A DNA stretch of 14,012 nt from Deltaproteobacteria bacterium (GTDB lineage: Bacteria; Desulfobacterota; Binatia; Binatales; Binataceae): contig PMOH01000388.1 in assembly GCA_003161515.1 (NCBI GenBank), positions 1 through 14,012 on the forward strand. The letters are read 5' to 3'. The translations under genes were made by a program, and so were the position numbers. The notes beneath the pieces are model-generated. The model was not told the DNA's origin and searched no databases. It saw only the letters and a list, made by a program, of their open reading frames with translations. Shown in pieces: positions 13,659 to 14,012 of this stretch. Position 1 is the stretch's first letter, and the number at the start of each line of letters is the position of its first letter.

Positions 13659-14012
13659 GTGCATAACTCAGTGGCATCCGACGCTCTCCTCGATCATTCC
13701 GCGTTGTCTAATGAAGCGGGCCTGGTGTTGTGCTGCGCGACAACGGCGGCAACGCCCGCGCGCATCGCTCTGGCTTCGGAGCTCGCGGCGCGCGTCCGCA
13801 AGTGGGATAGCGTCATCGCGATTGCAAAAAGTCATGCGGTCCTCCCGCTGGTCCACCGATACTTGACCATCGAATGTCCGTCAGCCGTACCGGCGGACGC
13901 AATGGCGAAGCTGCGAATACAGTCGCAGTTGATTGCGCTCTACAACCGCCATCTGACGACGGAGCTCGTGCGTCTGACCGGACTGCTCAAGGCGGCGAAC
14001 ATCGCAGCGGTT
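13659..14012 (+). CDS. Nucleotidyltransferase family protein (NTP_transf_5 type), 3' end outside window
   Basis: A frame open from 13617 runs off the window end. From GTG 13659 it gives 118 residues. The sequence has the N-terminal pattern of uncharacterised nucleotidyltransferases: LVLCCATTAATPARIA, then KWDSVIAIAKSHAVLPLVHRYL and a helical stretch YNRHLTTELVRLTGLLKAANIAAV, after which the family has the KG/DxD-type catalytic core (beyond the window). The reaction is unknown. Members occur beside PqqD-like, kinase and asparagine-synthetase genes in lasso-type loci, so it may modify the peptide or belong to the right end of this locus. The start is uncertain: GTG 13659 or 13671, neither with a ribosome site. 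The divergent orientation to the lasso genes places it in a separate transcript. Confidence 0.72.
   Translation, partial: MHNSVASDALLDHSALSNEAGLVLCCATTAATPARIALASELAARVRKWDSVIAIAKSHAVLPLVHRYLTIECPSAVPADAMAKLRIQSQLIALYNRHLTTELVRLTGLLKAANIAAV

Noticed and set aside
1..14012. CRISPR array, insertion sequence or integrase
   Set aside because: No regularly spaced repeats, transposase or recombinase motifs were found on either strand.

Overview
The window reads as chromosomal DNA from a GC-rich, probably soil or groundwater, Gram-negative bacterium. The evidence is a multi-domain hybrid histidine kinase, a two-hotdog MaoC protein, several secreted proteins with classical signal peptides, and dense genes with strongly GC-biased third positions. 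The gene mix (lasso-type RiPP genes beside small secreted paralogues and a MaoC protein) would suit a deltaproteobacterial, Binatota-like or acidobacterial lineage, but no marker gene fixes the taxon and this is only a guess.

Layout. Positions 1-1122 (+) are the 3' end of a hybrid sensor kinase (ATPase domain, one divergent and one canonical receiver). Positions 1197-2060 (+) encode a two-domain MaoC-type acyl-CoA hydratase-like protein. A short gap with a degenerate REP-like repeat and a 20-bp palindrome follows. Positions 2270-6837 then hold three genes that look like an insertion: they are visibly less GC-rich than both flanks. A 756-residue DNA-binding protein with an RNA-polymerase alpha-CTD-like and a sigma region 4-like domain is on the minus strand. 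Divergent from it, across only 39 bp, is a translationally coupled pair: a 203-residue basic, winged-helix-like protein and a 548-residue GHKL (MutL/Hsp90/MORC-like) ATPase. I recognise no named system here. The arrangement resembles uncharacterised defence or mobile-element modules and is the best candidate for an undescribed system.

Positions 7171-13339 are all on the minus strand and form a lasso-peptide-type RiPP locus. In transcription order they are: two related secreted proteins (13339-12815 and 12704-12099), a lasso cyclase of the asparagine-synthetase family (12044-10134), a 48-residue precursor peptide (10063-9917), a strong 12-bp hairpin, an HPr-kinase-like protein (9840-8872), a PqqD-like leader-recognition protein (8795-8505) and an MFS transporter (8403-7171). 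The precursor has a textbook YxxPxLxxxG leader and a predicted core starting at Ala with Asp at position 8. The leader peptidase (McjB/B2, transglutaminase-like) is not in the window. A divergent nucleotidyltransferase of the NTP_transf_5 type begins at about 13659 (+) and runs off the end; this family is also seen in kinase-containing lasso loci, so the locus may continue to the right.

Working model: PqqD-like protein binds the leader, an unseen peptidase removes it after Glu31, the cyclase joins Ala1 to Asp8, the kinase (and perhaps the nucleotidyltransferase) decorates the product, and the MFS protein may export it. The role of the two secreted proteins is unknown.
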